From NCBI GenBank assembly GCA_949283785.1, contig CASDTR010000035.1, forward strand, positions 45,666-109,665: a stretch of DNA of 64,000 bases, given 5' to 3'. Made by a program: the position numbers and the translations under genes. This DNA is from an uncultured Oscillospiraceae bacterium (GTDB lineage: Bacteria > Bacillota > Clostridia > Oscillospirales > Acutalibacteraceae). Below are positions 43,386 to 51,942 of the stretch, piece by piece. Under the pieces are notes generated by a model. That model made no database searches. It was not told the origin of the DNA and was given only the letters and a program-made list of their open reading frames with translations. Position 1 is the first letter of the stretch; each line of letters opens with the position of its first letter.

Positions 43386-44884
43386 AAAAAGTGGGCAAAA
43401 AAGATAGCGAAAAATCCACAAAAAGCAACGCCGTGATCCAAGGCCTTAAAAACGTCGTAACCTACTGGAAAAAACCGCAGCCGGGCAGATATGTCCCCTT
43501 CAGCGAGATAGTGGCCTTCAGCGGCGGCGGTATAGGGGTCAAAACCGTAAACGCCATGGTGAGCCAGATAAATATGTCTGCGACCTGCCTGCTTATAGGC
43601 TCTATCTATAAGCTCAGCCCCTCCAATATCTTTATACTGTTCGTGCTTTCCAATATAATCAGCGTACTTAAAACGCCAATTGTAAGCATACTCGTGGATA
43701 ACACCTACACTAAAATGGGAAAGTTCCGCCCCTATCTTCTCTGGGCTGGTATACCCTGCCTCATAGGCGTCGTGGGTATGACATGGCTAATTCCTGTTGA
43801 CGGCAGCAATATTACGAAAATGGTGCTCATAGCTGTTTTCTATAACATATTGTATATAGGCCAGCACATTTATAATAACGCATATACGGGTATTTCCCAG
43901 GTTATTTCCCCCGATTCGGGAGAACGCACATTTATTATGAGCATTTCCGAATTTGTGGCAAATCTCGGACCCTCCCTTGTGACGCTGATACTACCGATCT
44001 TCGCCCAGATCTTCTTCGGTTCCGAGGGACTTCTTGATATCCAGTCATACCGCATCCTGCTCCCTGCCTTTGCGGCGGTGGGTTTTGCGCTGGGACTTGT
44101 GGTAATGTTCAAGACAAGGGAAAGGGTCATAAAGCCCGCAAGCGAAAAGGAAGAAAAGGTAAGCTTTAAAGAGGGCTTTTCGGGTATCGCCCGCAGCCGT
44201 GATTTCTGGATCGTGTGCGTAGGCAAATTTTTTGAAGGCTGCCGAGGAGCGATAGCCCTGCTCCTCAACTGGATATGCCTTTATCAGCTTGGCAGCAGCG
44301 CCATGGCGGGCATACTGCCATCCATTACCTCCACTGCCTTTGTCCCCGGTATGCTTTTGGCTCCTCTGTTTATTAAAAAGCTTGGTTACAGAAAATTCGG
44401 ATTAGGCTCCTTTGCCCTCAATGCAATAGCCGCTCTTATAATGGTGCTCACTTTCCAAAAGAGCATATTGTTCTTTGTGATTTCCCTTTATATATTCAAT
44501 TTTGCCAGCGGACCCCAGTACATACTCCAGACCTCCCTTACCGCAGATGCTCTCGACCGGCAGCAGCTGAGAACGGGTAAGCGCGTAGAGGGCTTTGCTC
44601 AGAATATACAGCTCATGTTCTCCGTCATAGGCAGCATTTTCTCTACTGCCATACTTACCTTTGTCTATGAGCATTTCGGCCTTGCGGCGGGAGCCGACGG
44701 CCTTACGGATTACAGCGTCCTTACGAACGCCGCTATCAGAAATCCCATAATCACCTACAGCATCCTTATAGCTCTCGTGGCCTCCCTGATTTCGGCGGTG
44801 CCTTTCATCTTCTGCAATATGACGAAGGAAAAACACGCGGAGATTATTGAGGAGCTCCAGGAAAAGGCGGAAAGAGAAGTATGA
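43382..44884 (+). CDS. GPH-type sugar/cation symporter (MFS)
   Basis: 500 residues, about 12 membrane helices, glycoside-pentoside-hexuronide family. Marks: DNTYTKMGKFRPYLLWAGIP in the loop after helix 2 (the D-x-T-x-x-x-G-x-x-R-P motif), QVISPDSGERTFIMSISEF. An N-terminal charged extension of 35 residues precedes helix 1. Translation is coupled to the alpha-galactosidase. Likely imports alpha-galactosides (melibiose- or raffinose-like) with Na+ or H+; cargo is inference from context. Confidence 0.92.
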   Translation: MKKVGKKDSEKSTKSNAVIQGLKNVVTYWKKPQPGRYVPFSEIVAFSGGGIGVKTVNAMVSQINMSATCLLIGSIYKLSPSNIFILFVLSNIISVLKTPIVSILVDNTYTKMGKFRPYLLWAGIPCLIGVVGMTWLIPVDGSNITKMVLIAVFYNILYIGQHIYNNAYTGISQVISPDSGERTFIMSISEFVANLGPSLVTLILPIFAQIFFGSEGLLDIQSYRILLPAFAAVGFALGLVVMFKTRERVIKPASEKEEKVSFKEGFSGIARSRDFWIVCVGKFFEGCRGAIALLLNWICLYQLGSSAMAGILPSITSTAFVPGMLLAPLFIKKLGYRKFGLGSFALNAIAALIMVLTFQKSILFFVISLYIFNFASGPQYILQTSLTADALDRQQLRTGKRVEGFAQNIQLMFSVIGSIFSTAILTFVYEHFGLAAGADGLTDYSVLTNAAIRNPIITYSILIALVASLISAVPFIFCNMTKEKHAEIIEELQEKAEREV

Positions 44885-44931
44885 GCGAAACCTAAGTTCA
44901 AAGTTTCTCTTTACTGAGCAGTAAATATTCG

Positions 44932-44969
44932 AAATCACGCCTGCGTCGTATATGACGCGGGCGTGATTT
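44932..44969 (+). terminator. Terminator of the alpha-galactoside operon
   Basis: AAATCACGCCTGCGTC pairs with GACGCGGGCGTGATTT over 16 positions, followed by CATATTG; long stem, short T run. Confidence 0.85.
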
Positions 44970-45047
44970 CATATTGTTAAAATTTACGGAAAGTGATATT
45001 ATAAAACCGATATATATAAGAAATAATTAAAAGGACGGAGGGATTTT

Positions 45048-46172
45048 ATGCTTATTAAAAACGCAGTTGTTTACGGTAAGGATTTTGAACCCGAAAGAGA
45101 TAATATAAGAGTAATCGGTGAAAAAATAGATAGTGTAGGAGATATGTGTGCAGCTCCCGGCGAAGAGGAGCTGGATTTTGCGGGATGCATAGCCGTGCCC
45201 GGATTTATAGATATACACATCCACGGAAGAAAGGGATGCGATACCTGCGACGCAAAGACAGAGAGTCTTGAGAAGATTTCGGAAAGCCTCGCTTCTCTCG
45301 GAATAACCTCATTTTGTCCCACTACAATGACTTTGGGAAATGAAGCGCTTAAAAAGATTTTCGCCTGCACCGCCGATTATATGGGCCGCGAAAAGGGCGC
45401 ATATATCCACGGCATAAACATGGAGGGCCCCTATATTTCCCCCGCCAAAAAGGGAGCCCAGAACGGGAAGTATGTCAGGAATCCCGACTTTGAGGAGTTT
45501 AAAGGTCTGGCGGAGATCTGTCCCGTGAGCCTTGTGGACGTAGCTCCCGAAACCGAGGGGGCGGCGGAATTTGCCGCCGAGGCAAAGGATATCGCCACGG
45601 TTTCAGAGGCTCATACGAGCGCGGGATACGCCGAAGCAAAAAAAGGCTTCGACAAGGGATTCACCCACGCCACCCACCTGTTCAACGCCATGACGGGTCT
45701 GGGCAGCAGGGAACCCGGAGTTGTGGGCGCCGTATTCGACAGCGACAGCGCAACTGCGGAGCTTATCTGCGACGGGTTCCATATTTCTCCCGTGACGCTG
45801 AGAATAGCCTTTAAGGCTTTGGGAGAAAACCGCTCCGTCATAGTCAGCGACTCCATGATGGCGGCGGGCCTCGAGGACGGCGACTATGAGCTCGGGGGAC
45901 AGGATGTTTTCGTCCGCGGCGGAAAGGCGCTCCTTGCCGACGGCACTATCGCCGCCAGCACGTCCAATATACTGGAGGAGTTCAGAAATGTGATTTCCTT
46001 CGGCATACCCTTCAAGCAGGCGGTAAAGTCATGCACCGTAAATCCCGCAAGGGCGATCGGCGCGGATAAATACACGGGAACAATAGAAGCAGGCAGGTTT
46101 GCCGATATACTCATCCTCGATAAGGAGCTGAATGTAAAGGCCGTGTTTATAAAGGGCAGAAGAATTGTGTGA
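45048..46172 (+). CDS. nagA: N-acetylglucosamine-6-phosphate deacetylase
   Basis: 374 residues. Metal site HIHG in PGFIDIHIHGRKG (about 59-62), Glu in NMEGPYISPAKKGAQ (about 125), His in EAHTSAGY (about 189) and His/Asn in THATHLFNAMTGL (about 210-216), catalytic Asp in VIVSDSMMAAG (about 266). Converts GlcNAc-6-P to GlcN-6-P in amino-sugar use and cell-wall recycling. ACGGAGG lies 7 bases before the ATG. NagB is not in the window. A long-loop inverted repeat (GCGCAGCC/GGCTGCGC, 46178-46235) follows the gene. Confidence 0.95.
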   Translation: MLIKNAVVYGKDFEPERDNIRVIGEKIDSVGDMCAAPGEEELDFAGCIAVPGFIDIHIHGRKGCDTCDAKTESLEKISESLASLGITSFCPTTMTLGNEALKKIFACTADYMGREKGAYIHGINMEGPYISPAKKGAQNGKYVRNPDFEEFKGLAEICPVSLVDVAPETEGAAEFAAEAKDIATVSEAHTSAGYAEAKKGFDKGFTHATHLFNAMTGLGSREPGVVGAVFDSDSATAELICDGFHISPVTLRIAFKALGENRSVIVSDSMMAAGLEDGDYELGGQDVFVRGGKALLADGTIAASTSNILEEFRNVISFGIPFKQAVKSCTVNPARAIGADKYTGTIEAGRFADILILDKELNVKAVFIKGRRIV

Positions 46173-46290
46173 GATTTGCGCAGCCAAAATTAAAAACACC
46201 GAACAAAGCCCATAATAAAACACAGACGGCTGCGCGGATATAAACGGATAAAAATATCGGAAACAGAGCAAAAAAGTTCCCTTTTGGGGG

Positions 46291-46319
46291 TTGACCGATT
46301 GTAATTAATGTATTATAAT
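46291..46319 (+). promoter_or_regulatory. Promoter of the rpmG-secE-nusG operon
   Basis: TTGACC (46291-46296), 17-base spacer, TATAAT (46314-46319), about 86 bases before the rpmG start. Confidence 0.85.
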
Positions 46320-46404
46320 TGCTTTACCTCTTAGAGGGTTCTTTTTTTGTACCCTTAAAACGAGAGGGAGGCTAATTATTATCCGGAAAACTGGAGGTGC
46401 CGTC

Positions 46405-46554
46405 ATGAGAGTCAAAGTTACAATGGCCTGCACGGAGTGCAAACAGCGCAATTACAACACAATGAAGAACAAGAAGAACGACCCCGACAGGTTGGAGATG
46501 AACAAGTATTGCAGATTCTGCAAGAAGCACACTCTCCACAGGGAAACAAAGTAA
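46405..46554 (+). CDS. rpmG: 50S ribosomal protein L33
   Basis: 49 residues: [36 protein letters not shown] and [13 protein letters not shown]. Both CxxC pairs (CTEC and CRFC) are kept, so this is the zinc-binding C+ form. GGAGGTGCCGTC precedes the ATG. It is 15 bases before secE, the classical rpmG-secE-nusG order of Firmicutes. Confidence 0.96.
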   Translation: MRVKVTMACTECKQRNYNTMKNKKNDPDRLEMNKYCRFCKKHTLHRETK

Positions 46555-46569
46555 GGGGAGGTAAAAAAA

Positions 46570-46896
46570 GTGGCTGATAAGATCAACAAGGAAGCAAAAG
46601 CTTCCGCTGAGAAGTCCGGCAAAAAGTCGGGCAAAGAGAAAAAGCCGGGCTTTTTTGCCAAAGTGAAACGTTTCTTCAAAGACCTTAAAGGCGAAGGAAA
46701 GAAAATCGTATGGACTGACAGAAAAACAGTCCTCAAGAGCACAGGCGTAGTTCTTGCCGCCGTTGTTATCATCGGCGCGGGAATCTGGGTTGTTGATTAC
46801 GGCCTTTCCGAACTTCTCAAGCTCATCAAGAGCCTCAAGCCCGAAGAGGCCGCCGCTATGATCAACGCCGCGGTTTATCAGCTGGGCTGGTTTTAA
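46570..46896 (+). CDS. secE: Preprotein translocase subunit SecE
   Basis: 108 residues, start GTG 46570 behind GGGGAGGT. A Lys-rich N-terminal tail (about 40 residues), then the conserved amphipathic helix FFKDLKGEGKKIVWTDRKTVLKSTGVV and a single membrane helix. Between rpmG and nusG, as expected. SecE clamps the SecY channel. The C-terminal extension after the helix (LLKLIKSLKPEEAAAMINAAVYQLGWF) is longer than in minimal SecE proteins. Confidence 0.92.
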   Translation: MADKINKEAKASAEKSGKKSGKEKKPGFFAKVKRFFKDLKGEGKKIVWTDRKTVLKSTGVVLAAVVIIGAGIWVVDYGLSELLKLIKSLKPEEAAAMINAAVYQLGWF

Positions 46897-46927
46897 GGCA
46901 GTTTAATTCTGAAAACGGAGTGGTACA

Positions 46928-47485
46928 ATGGCAAGCGATGCAAGATGGTTCGTTGTGCATACCTATTCCGGTTATGAGAATAAGGTTGCCACAAACATTG
47001 AAACGGTTGTAGAAAACCGTAAAATGTCAGATCAGATCCTTGAGGTAAGGGTGCCTACCGAAAAGGTAACCGAAATCAAGGACAATAAAACCAGAGAAGT
47101 TGAAAGAAAAGTCTTCCCCGGTTATGTACTGGTAAAGCTTGCGGTATTTTACGATGAGGAGTCGGGTACATCTGAGATGAGCGACGACGCCTGGTATGTA
47201 ATACGCAACACCAGAGGTGTTACAGGCTTTGTCGGCCCGGGAAGCAAGCCCGTTCCGCTCACTGAGGCAGAGGTTGCCGCTCTGGGCGTCGAAAAGCAGC
47301 AGGTTGAGGTAAACTACGGCGTAAACGACCTGGTTACCATAATCGGCGGTCCTTTCGACGGATTTTCGGGAACGGTTCAGGAAATTGACACGGCGAAAAA
47401 TTATGTCCGCGTCAATATCTCAATGTTCGGCCGCGAGACGCCTGTTGAATTTGAGCTCAATCAGGTTGAGGCAGTCGAAGAATAA
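46928..47485 (+). CDS. nusG: Transcription termination/antitermination protein NusG
   Basis: 185 residues: NGN domain (ARWFVVHTYSGYENKVATNIE, VEVRKVFPGYVLVKL, VRNTRGVTGFVGPGSKPVPLTEAEV) and C-terminal KOW domain (VTIIGGPFDGFSGTVQEIDTAKNYVRVNISMFGRETPVEFELNQVE). Complete, with no insertions. ATG 46928, with GGAGTGG upstream. Contacts RNA polymerase and couples it to Rho or ribosome. Confidence 0.97.
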   Translation: MASDARWFVVHTYSGYENKVATNIETVVENRKMSDQILEVRVPTEKVTEIKDNKTREVERKVFPGYVLVKLAVFYDEESGTSEMSDDAWYVIRNTRGVTGFVGPGSKPVPLTEAEVAALGVEKQQVEVNYGVNDLVTIIGGPFDGFSGTVQEIDTAKNYVRVNISMFGRETPVEFELNQVEAVEE

Positions 47486-47518
47486 TTTACGATAATTTGC
47501 GGTTTTCCGCTTATTATT

Positions 47519-47592
47519 CGCACGTTTCGTGCGAGGGGCTTCGGTCCCTGTGGGAGGAGCAGAAAGTTTTAACTGCTCCGCCATCTACCACG
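47519..47592 (+). promoter_or_regulatory. Structured leader before rplK, candidate L1-binding mRNA site
   Basis: Three stems in 75 bases: CGCACG/CGTGCG (47519-47533), GGGG..TCCC (47535-47548) and GTGG-GAGGAGCAG pairing with CTGCTCC-GCC..CCAC (47550-47590) with an asymmetric internal loop. The last resembles the helix-loop that L1 binds on 23S rRNA and on the L11-operon leader. It ends 20 bases before the rplK start. Confidence 0.6.
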
Positions 47593-47612
47593 TTACTATG
47601 GAGGTGCAAAAA

Positions 47613-48038
47613 ATGGCTCAAAAGGTTGTAGGTTTAATTAAGCTTCAGATCCCCGCCGGAAAAGCAACGCCGGCACCCCCGGTTGGTCCTGCACTGGGTC
47701 AGCACGGTGTTAACATTATGGCGTTCACAAAGGAATTCAATGAGCGCACAAAGAACGATGTGGGTCTTATAATCCCCGTTGTTATCACTGTTTACGCAGA
47801 CCGTTCCTTCACATTCGTTACAAAGACCCCTCCCGCCGCTGTTCTTATTAAGAAAGAGTGCGGAATCGAGAGCGGTTCAGGCGTTCCGAATAAGACGAAG
47901 GTAGCTACGATCACCGGTGAGCAGATCAGAAAAATCGCCGAGTTGAAAATGCCCGACCTTAATGCAGCAAGCGTAGAAGCCGCTATGAGTATGGTAGCAG
48001 GCACGGCTCGCAGCATGGGCGTTACCGTCGTCGATTAA
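47613..48038 (+). CDS. rplK: 50S ribosomal protein L11
   Basis: 141 residues from the ATG at 47613 ([38 protein letters not shown]), with GGAGGTGC upstream; the longer open frame runs through the RNA leader. The C-terminal rRNA-binding part ([42 protein letters not shown]) is complete. Forms the GTPase-associated centre with L10/L12. Confidence 0.98.
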   Translation: MAQKVVGLIKLQIPAGKATPAPPVGPALGQHGVNIMAFTKEFNERTKNDVGLIIPVVITVYADRSFTFVTKTPPAAVLIKKECGIESGSGVPNKTKVATITGEQIRKIAELKMPDLNAASVEAAMSMVAGTARSMGVTVVD

Positions 48039-48094
48039 TGCTCCCGGGTGGGAGGAAAAATCCGATTTAACCACTCTATGGGGAGGTACACACA

Positions 48095-48805
48095 ATGAAA
48101 CATGGAAAAAAGTATGTCGAAAGCAGCAAGCTTGTAGACAGAGCAAAGCTTTATGATCCCGCAGAAGCTCTTGACGTTGCGGTTAAGACAGCTTCCGCTA
48201 AGTTTGACGAAACAGTTGAAGTTCATGTACGTCTCGGCGTTGACTCCCGTCACGCAGACCAGCAGGTCCGCGGCGCGGTAGTTCTTCCCAACGGAACAGG
48301 TAAAAGCGTACGCGTTGCCGTTTTCGCAAAGGGTGAGAACGCCAAGGCTGCAGAAGCTGCAGGCGCTGATGTAGTAGGTGCCGAAGAGCTGGCGGCTAAG
48401 ATTCAGGGCGAAGGCTGGATGGAATTTGACGTTGCAATCGCAACTCCCGACATGATGGGCGTTGTAGGACGTCTCGGTAAGATCCTCGGACCCCGCGGAC
48501 TTATGCCCAGCCCCAAGGCGGGTACTGTTACAATGGACGTTGCCAAGGCTGTAACAGAGGCTAAGGCAGGTAAGATCGAGTACCGTCTTGATAAAACAAA
48601 TATCATTCACTGCCCCATCGGCAAGGTTTCTTTCGGCTGCGATAAGCTTTCCGAGAACTTCAACACTCTTCTCGAGGCTATCATTAAGGCTAAGCCCGCC
48701 GCAACAAAGGGTCAGTATATCCGCTCATGTGTTGTAGCTTCAACAATGGGCCCCGGAGTCAGAATCAATCCCAGCAAGATCGGTGCTGCTCCTGCGGAAA
48801 ACTGA
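48095..48805 (+). CDS. rplA: 50S ribosomal protein L1
   Basis: 236 residues, complete: [75 protein letters not shown], and the end [25 protein letters not shown]. Binds 23S rRNA at the L1 stalk and probably the leader before rplK for feedback control. GGGGAGGT precedes the ATG. Confidence 0.98.
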   Translation: MKHGKKYVESSKLVDRAKLYDPAEALDVAVKTASAKFDETVEVHVRLGVDSRHADQQVRGAVVLPNGTGKSVRVAVFAKGENAKAAEAAGADVVGAEELAAKIQGEGWMEFDVAIATPDMMGVVGRLGKILGPRGLMPSPKAGTVTMDVAKAVTEAKAGKIEYRLDKTNIIHCPIGKVSFGCDKLSENFNTLLEAIIKAKPAATKGQYIRSCVVASTMGPGVRINPSKIGAAPAEN

Positions 48806-48821
48806 TTTTTCGCATTTTTTC

Positions 48822-48850
48822 TTGACACGGCTTCGGCTGTGTGGTATCAT
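48822..48850 (+). promoter_or_regulatory. Promoter of the rplJ-rplL operon
   Basis: TTGACA (48822-48827), 17-base spacer, TATCAT (48845-48850), directly behind the rplA stop codon. Confidence 0.85.
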
Positions 48851-48859
48851 GAATAAGCT

Positions 48860-48985
48860 GTTTAGCCGTAGACAGCGGGCGCTTTATGCATAATTCGGCT
48901 TTGGCCGTACCCGCCGAGGAGAAACTACAAGATTTGAGTTTTGTATTATTTCGCCTTTTCTGCGGCTGCGGAAAAGGCGTTTTTC
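48860..48985 (+). ncRNA. L10 leader with attenuator terminator
   Basis: The conserved Firmicute L10(L12)4-binding leader: AGCCGTAGACAGCGGGCGC and the partner ACCCGCCGAGGAG, joined by a hairpin around GCTTTATGC, followed by the terminator CGCCTTTTC...GAAAAGGCG-TTTTTC (48952-48985). Binding of L10-L12 excess is thought to favour the terminator and switch off rplJ-rplL. Confidence 0.9.
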
Positions 48986-49024
48986 TTTTCAGACGGCTTA
49001 TGTATTTTTTGGAGGTGAATTAGT

Positions 49025-49564
49025 TTGCCAAGTGCAAAGGTTTTAGAGCAGAAGAAACAAATCGTTGCTGAACTTACCGAAAGGCTTAAATCTTCCTGCG
49101 CGGGTGTTATCGTTGATTACAAGGGCATCAATGTTGCCGACGATACAGCTCTGCGTAAGGAACTCAGAGAGGCCGGCGTTAAGTACGAGGTAGTTAAGAA
49201 TACTCTTCTTCGCCTTGCCGTTAAGGAGGCTGAGATCGAGGGTATTGACGAGTGTCTTACCGGAACAACTGCCATCGCAACAAGCGCTGACGACTATGTT
49301 GCAGCAGCACGTATACTTTGCAAGTTCGCCGAGAAGCATCCCGATTTCGAGGTCAAGAGCGGATATCTTGACGGAGCTGTGATCAGCAACGAAAAGATCA
49401 TCAGCCTTTCAAAGCTTCCCTCACGCGAAATCCTTCTTGCAACTGTTTGCAGTGCATTCAATGCACCTATCGCCGCTTTCGCAAGAGCTATCCAGGCTAT
49501 TGTTGACAAGCAGGGCGCTCCCGCAGAGGAGACTGCCGCAGAGGAAGCTCCCGCTGAGGCTTAA
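49025..49564 (+). CDS. rplJ: 50S ribosomal protein L10
   Basis: 179 residues. Start TTG 49025 (MPSAKVLEQKKQIVAELTERL), with GGAGGTG 8 bases upstream. Marks: SCAGVIVDYKGINVADDTALRKELREAGVKYEVVKNTLLRLA, ending in a C-terminal helix with Ala/Glu tail that binds L12 dimers. Weak TTG start fits dosage control behind the L10 leader. Confidence 0.97.
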   Translation: MPSAKVLEQKKQIVAELTERLKSSCAGVIVDYKGINVADDTALRKELREAGVKYEVVKNTLLRLAVKEAEIEGIDECLTGTTAIATSADDYVAAARILCKFAEKHPDFEVKSGYLDGAVISNEKIISLSKLPSREILLATVCSAFNAPIAAFARAIQAIVDKQGAPAEETAAEEAPAEA

Positions 49565-49606
49565 TTAATTTAAATTTAAAACAAACTTTTTTGGAGGTAA
49601 ATTAAA

Positions 49607-49981
49607 ATGGCATCTGAGAAAATTGCTGCTCTTATTGAAACAATCAAAGAGCTTACAGTTCTTGAGCTCTCCGAGCTTGTAAAGGCTGTTGAGGACGAGT
49701 TCGGCGTATCCGCCGCTGCTGCTGTTGCAGTTGCTGCTCCCGCTGAGGCTGCTGCAGCTGTTGAGGAGAAGACAGAGTTCGACGTTATCCTTGCTGAGGT
49801 TGGCGCTGAGAAGATCAAGGTTATCAAGGCTGTTCGTGAACTCACAGGTCTCGGCCTTGCTGACGCTAAGGCACTTGTTGACGGTGCTCCCAAGGCTCTC
49901 AAGGAAGGCGTTTCAAAGGAAGACGCTGAGGCTGCCAAGGAGAAGCTTGAGGCTGTCGGCGCTAAGGTTGAGCTTAAATAA
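49607..49981 (+). CDS. rplL: 50S ribosomal protein L7/L12
   Basis: 124 residues: N-terminal dimerisation domain ([31 protein letters not shown]), Ala-rich hinge, and C-terminal domain ([71 protein letters not shown]). GGAGGTAA precedes the ATG. Present in several copies per ribosome, in line with the strong site. Confidence 0.98.
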   Translation: MASEKIAALIETIKELTVLELSELVKAVEDEFGVSAAAAVAVAAPAEAAAAVEEKTEFDVILAEVGAEKIKVIKAVRELTGLGLADAKALVDGAPKALKEGVSKEDAEAAKEKLEAVGAKVELK

Positions 49982-50040
49982 GTTCTCCCTTACGGGTCTT
50001 TCATACTTCCCCCGCGGGGGAAAACATATGAACAAAATCA

Positions 50041-50069
50041 GAGCTGTCGGATTTCCGACGGCTCTTTTT
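50041..50069 (+). terminator. Terminator of rplJ-rplL
   Basis: GAGCTGTCGG-ATTT-CCGACGGCTC-TTTTTG, near-perfect. Confidence 0.9.
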
Positions 50070-50072
50070 GTT

Positions 50073-50475
50073 TTGCTGTTTTTATAGTAGGCAGGGATTT
50101 TTTGAAATTGGTGAAGCAGTTTTGATGGATTGACTGAAATTTATATCATGTTTTAAGCATCACAAAAAAGGAATACATTTATGGAATAAAGAAGGGAAAC
50201 ATAAAATGGCATATGTAAAACATTTTTGTAATAAAACAAAAACTGAAATTTATTTCTCGGAATAAAAATCAGGAAAATTTTCCAAACAGGCAAAATTCAG
50301 CCTTTTGTATTTGTAAAATAACCAAACAAAGGAATTTTGCAGCATGTTTTACAAGCAAATTAAAGAAAAAATGTAAATAATGCGAAGAAAAAAGAAGAAA
50401 AAGAAAGAAAATTGTGAATATTTTCTTCGCGTTTTGCATATAAATTTACAGTAAAAAACGTATAAAATGTCGGTA
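50073..50475. other. AT-rich intergenic region without a gene
   Basis: Four hundred bases dominated by A and T, with short runs such as AAAGAAGAAAAAGAAAG. I see no ribosome site followed by a usable frame, no convincing hairpin and no repeat longer than about 10 bases. It ends at the promoter of the GNAT gene. Confidence 0.6.
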
Positions 50476-50504
50476 TTGACAAACGAAAAAAAGGATATTA
50501 CAAT
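50476..50504 (+). promoter_or_regulatory. Promoter of the GNAT-ribokinase-nucleoside operon
   Basis: TTGACA (50476-50481), 17-base spacer, TACAAT (50499-50504), about 48 bases before the first start codon. Confidence 0.8.
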
Positions 50505-50551
50505 GAAGTCGTGATAAAACGTTTTAGCAAACATGAAAAGAGTGACGGATA

Positions 50552-50971
50552 TTGTTGCGAATTGAGGAAAACGGACTGACTGCAGAAATATATACAAATC
50601 TTCGAGTATATGCGGGAATGCAGCCCTATCCGCCCGAGGATGTAGAAAAAGCCCTGAAGGGAACGCTGTTTTCCGTTGTGGTGTGGGACGGCGAAGAGCC
50701 TGTTGCTATAGCCCGTGTCGTTGGGGACGGAAGGGTGGTATTTTTCATCAAGGATGTGGTAGTGCATCCCGACTGGCAGGGCAGAGGAATCGGACGTGCC
50801 GTTATGGAACGGGTCATGGCCTATGTTGAGCGCGAGGGAGCGCCGAACGCATATGTGGGGCTCATGTCTACGCCGGGAAAGGAAAGCTTCTATGAGAAAT
50901 TCGGATTTCATGTCAGACCCTGCGGATACGAGGGCAGCGGGATGACGTGCTATATAAATCGGGTAAAATGA
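50552..50971 (+). CDS. GNAT-family N-acetyltransferase
   Basis: 139 residues, start TTG 50552. Acetyl-CoA site in FIKDVVVHPDWQGRGIGRAVMERVMAYV (QGRGIG), with downstream SFYEKFGFHVRP. Resembles the small YjdJ/aminoglycoside-like GNATs with ending CGYEGSGMTCYI; substrate unknown. 45 bases before ribokinase, so it may be carried on the same transcript without a shared function. Confidence 0.88.
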   Translation: MLRIEENGLTAEIYTNLRVYAGMQPYPPEDVEKALKGTLFSVVVWDGEEPVAIARVVGDGRVVFFIKDVVVHPDWQGRGIGRAVMERVMAYVEREGAPNAYVGLMSTPGKESFYEKFGFHVRPCGYEGSGMTCYINRVK

Positions 50972-51016
50972 AGCCGTGAAAAATGGCATAAATATTTTAA
51001 GAAATGAGGAGCGTAT

Positions 51017-51940
51017 ATGGCGAAAAAGGTACTTACGTTCGGAAGCTTAAACATGGATCTGACAATAGAATGTGAGCGCTTGCCTCAGGGAGGCGAGACG
51101 GTACAGGGTTCGGATCTTTTGTGCAACGCGGGCGGAAAAGGCGGCAACCAGGCGGTTGCGGCGGCAAAATCCGGAGCCCAAACGGAGATGATAGCTTGCG
51201 TAGGCCAGGATATTTTCGGCGTTCAGATGATTGAAGCGTTGGAAAAGTACGGTGTAGGCTGCAAGGAAGTTCGAATAACCGATAAGGCGCAAACGGGCAT
51301 TGCCATGATCACTCGCTATGACGGAGATAACCGTATCATCCTCAGCGCAGGCGCAAACCACACCATGACCCCGGAGGACGTGGGGCTGGTGCTCCACAAG
51401 ATCGGCAGCGCGGGAGACATTCTCGTCACTCAGTTTGAATGCCGCAAGGATACCACCTTCGCCGCTCTGTGCGAAGCGCGAAACATGGGAATGTACACTA
51501 TTTTCAATCCCGCTCCCGCAAAGGAAATCCCCCCGGAGGTATTCAAAAATATAGACCTGCTGGTACTCAATCAGTCTGAGTGTGAGTTTCTCACAGGCGT
51601 TTTCCCCGGCGACGAGGCGGCCTGCCGCAGGGCTCTCGACGCAATTCAGACTCTCGGCACAAAATCCGCTATCATCACTCTCGGAGCAGCGGGCAGCATA
51701 TGCCGCACAGAGTCTAAAGAGGAGTTCCGCGAATTGGCGCGGCCCGTAAACGTTGTAGATACAACGGCGGCGGGAGATACATTTATCGGAGCGCTGGCAG
51801 CGGAGCTTTGCAGAGACAAGTCTCTGGAAGAATGCATACAGTATGCGACCAAGGCGTCGTCGCTTACAATCATGAAGTATGGGGCGCAGCAGTCCATCCC
51901 ATATAGAGAAGAAATCGAGGAATTTTTCAAGGAGGAATAA
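51017..51940 (+). CDS. rbsK: Ribokinase (PfkB family)
   Basis: 307 residues. PfkB signatures: NAGGKGGNQAVAAAKSGA (signature 1, about 39-56) and the ATP/anion-hole motif VVDTTAAGDTFIGALAAEL (signature 2, with catalytic Asp near residue 255). N-terminal FGSLNMDL and SAGANHTM fit ribokinase. It phosphorylates ribose freed by the nucleoside hydrolase encoded 2 bases downstream. ATG 51017, with GAGGAGCG upstream. Confidence 0.93.
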   Translation: MAKKVLTFGSLNMDLTIECERLPQGGETVQGSDLLCNAGGKGGNQAVAAAKSGAQTEMIACVGQDIFGVQMIEALEKYGVGCKEVRITDKAQTGIAMITRYDGDNRIILSAGANHTMTPEDVGLVLHKIGSAGDILVTQFECRKDTTFAALCEARNMGMYTIFNPAPAKEIPPEVFKNIDLLVLNQSECEFLTGVFPGDEAACRRALDAIQTLGTKSAIITLGAAGSICRTESKEEFRELARPVNVVDTTAAGDTFIGALAAELCRDKSLEECIQYATKASSLTIMKYGAQQSIPYREEIEEFFKEE

Positions 51941-51942
51941 AC

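Noticed and set aside
42491-43441. Minus-strand open frames opposite the GH36 gene
   Set aside because: Shadow frames of a well-supported glycosidase gene with matching motifs on the plus strand.
46178-46235. GCGCAGCC/GGCTGCGC inverted repeat after nagA considered as terminator
   Set aside because: Loop of 42 bases and no T run; not a convincing terminator, noted under nagA.
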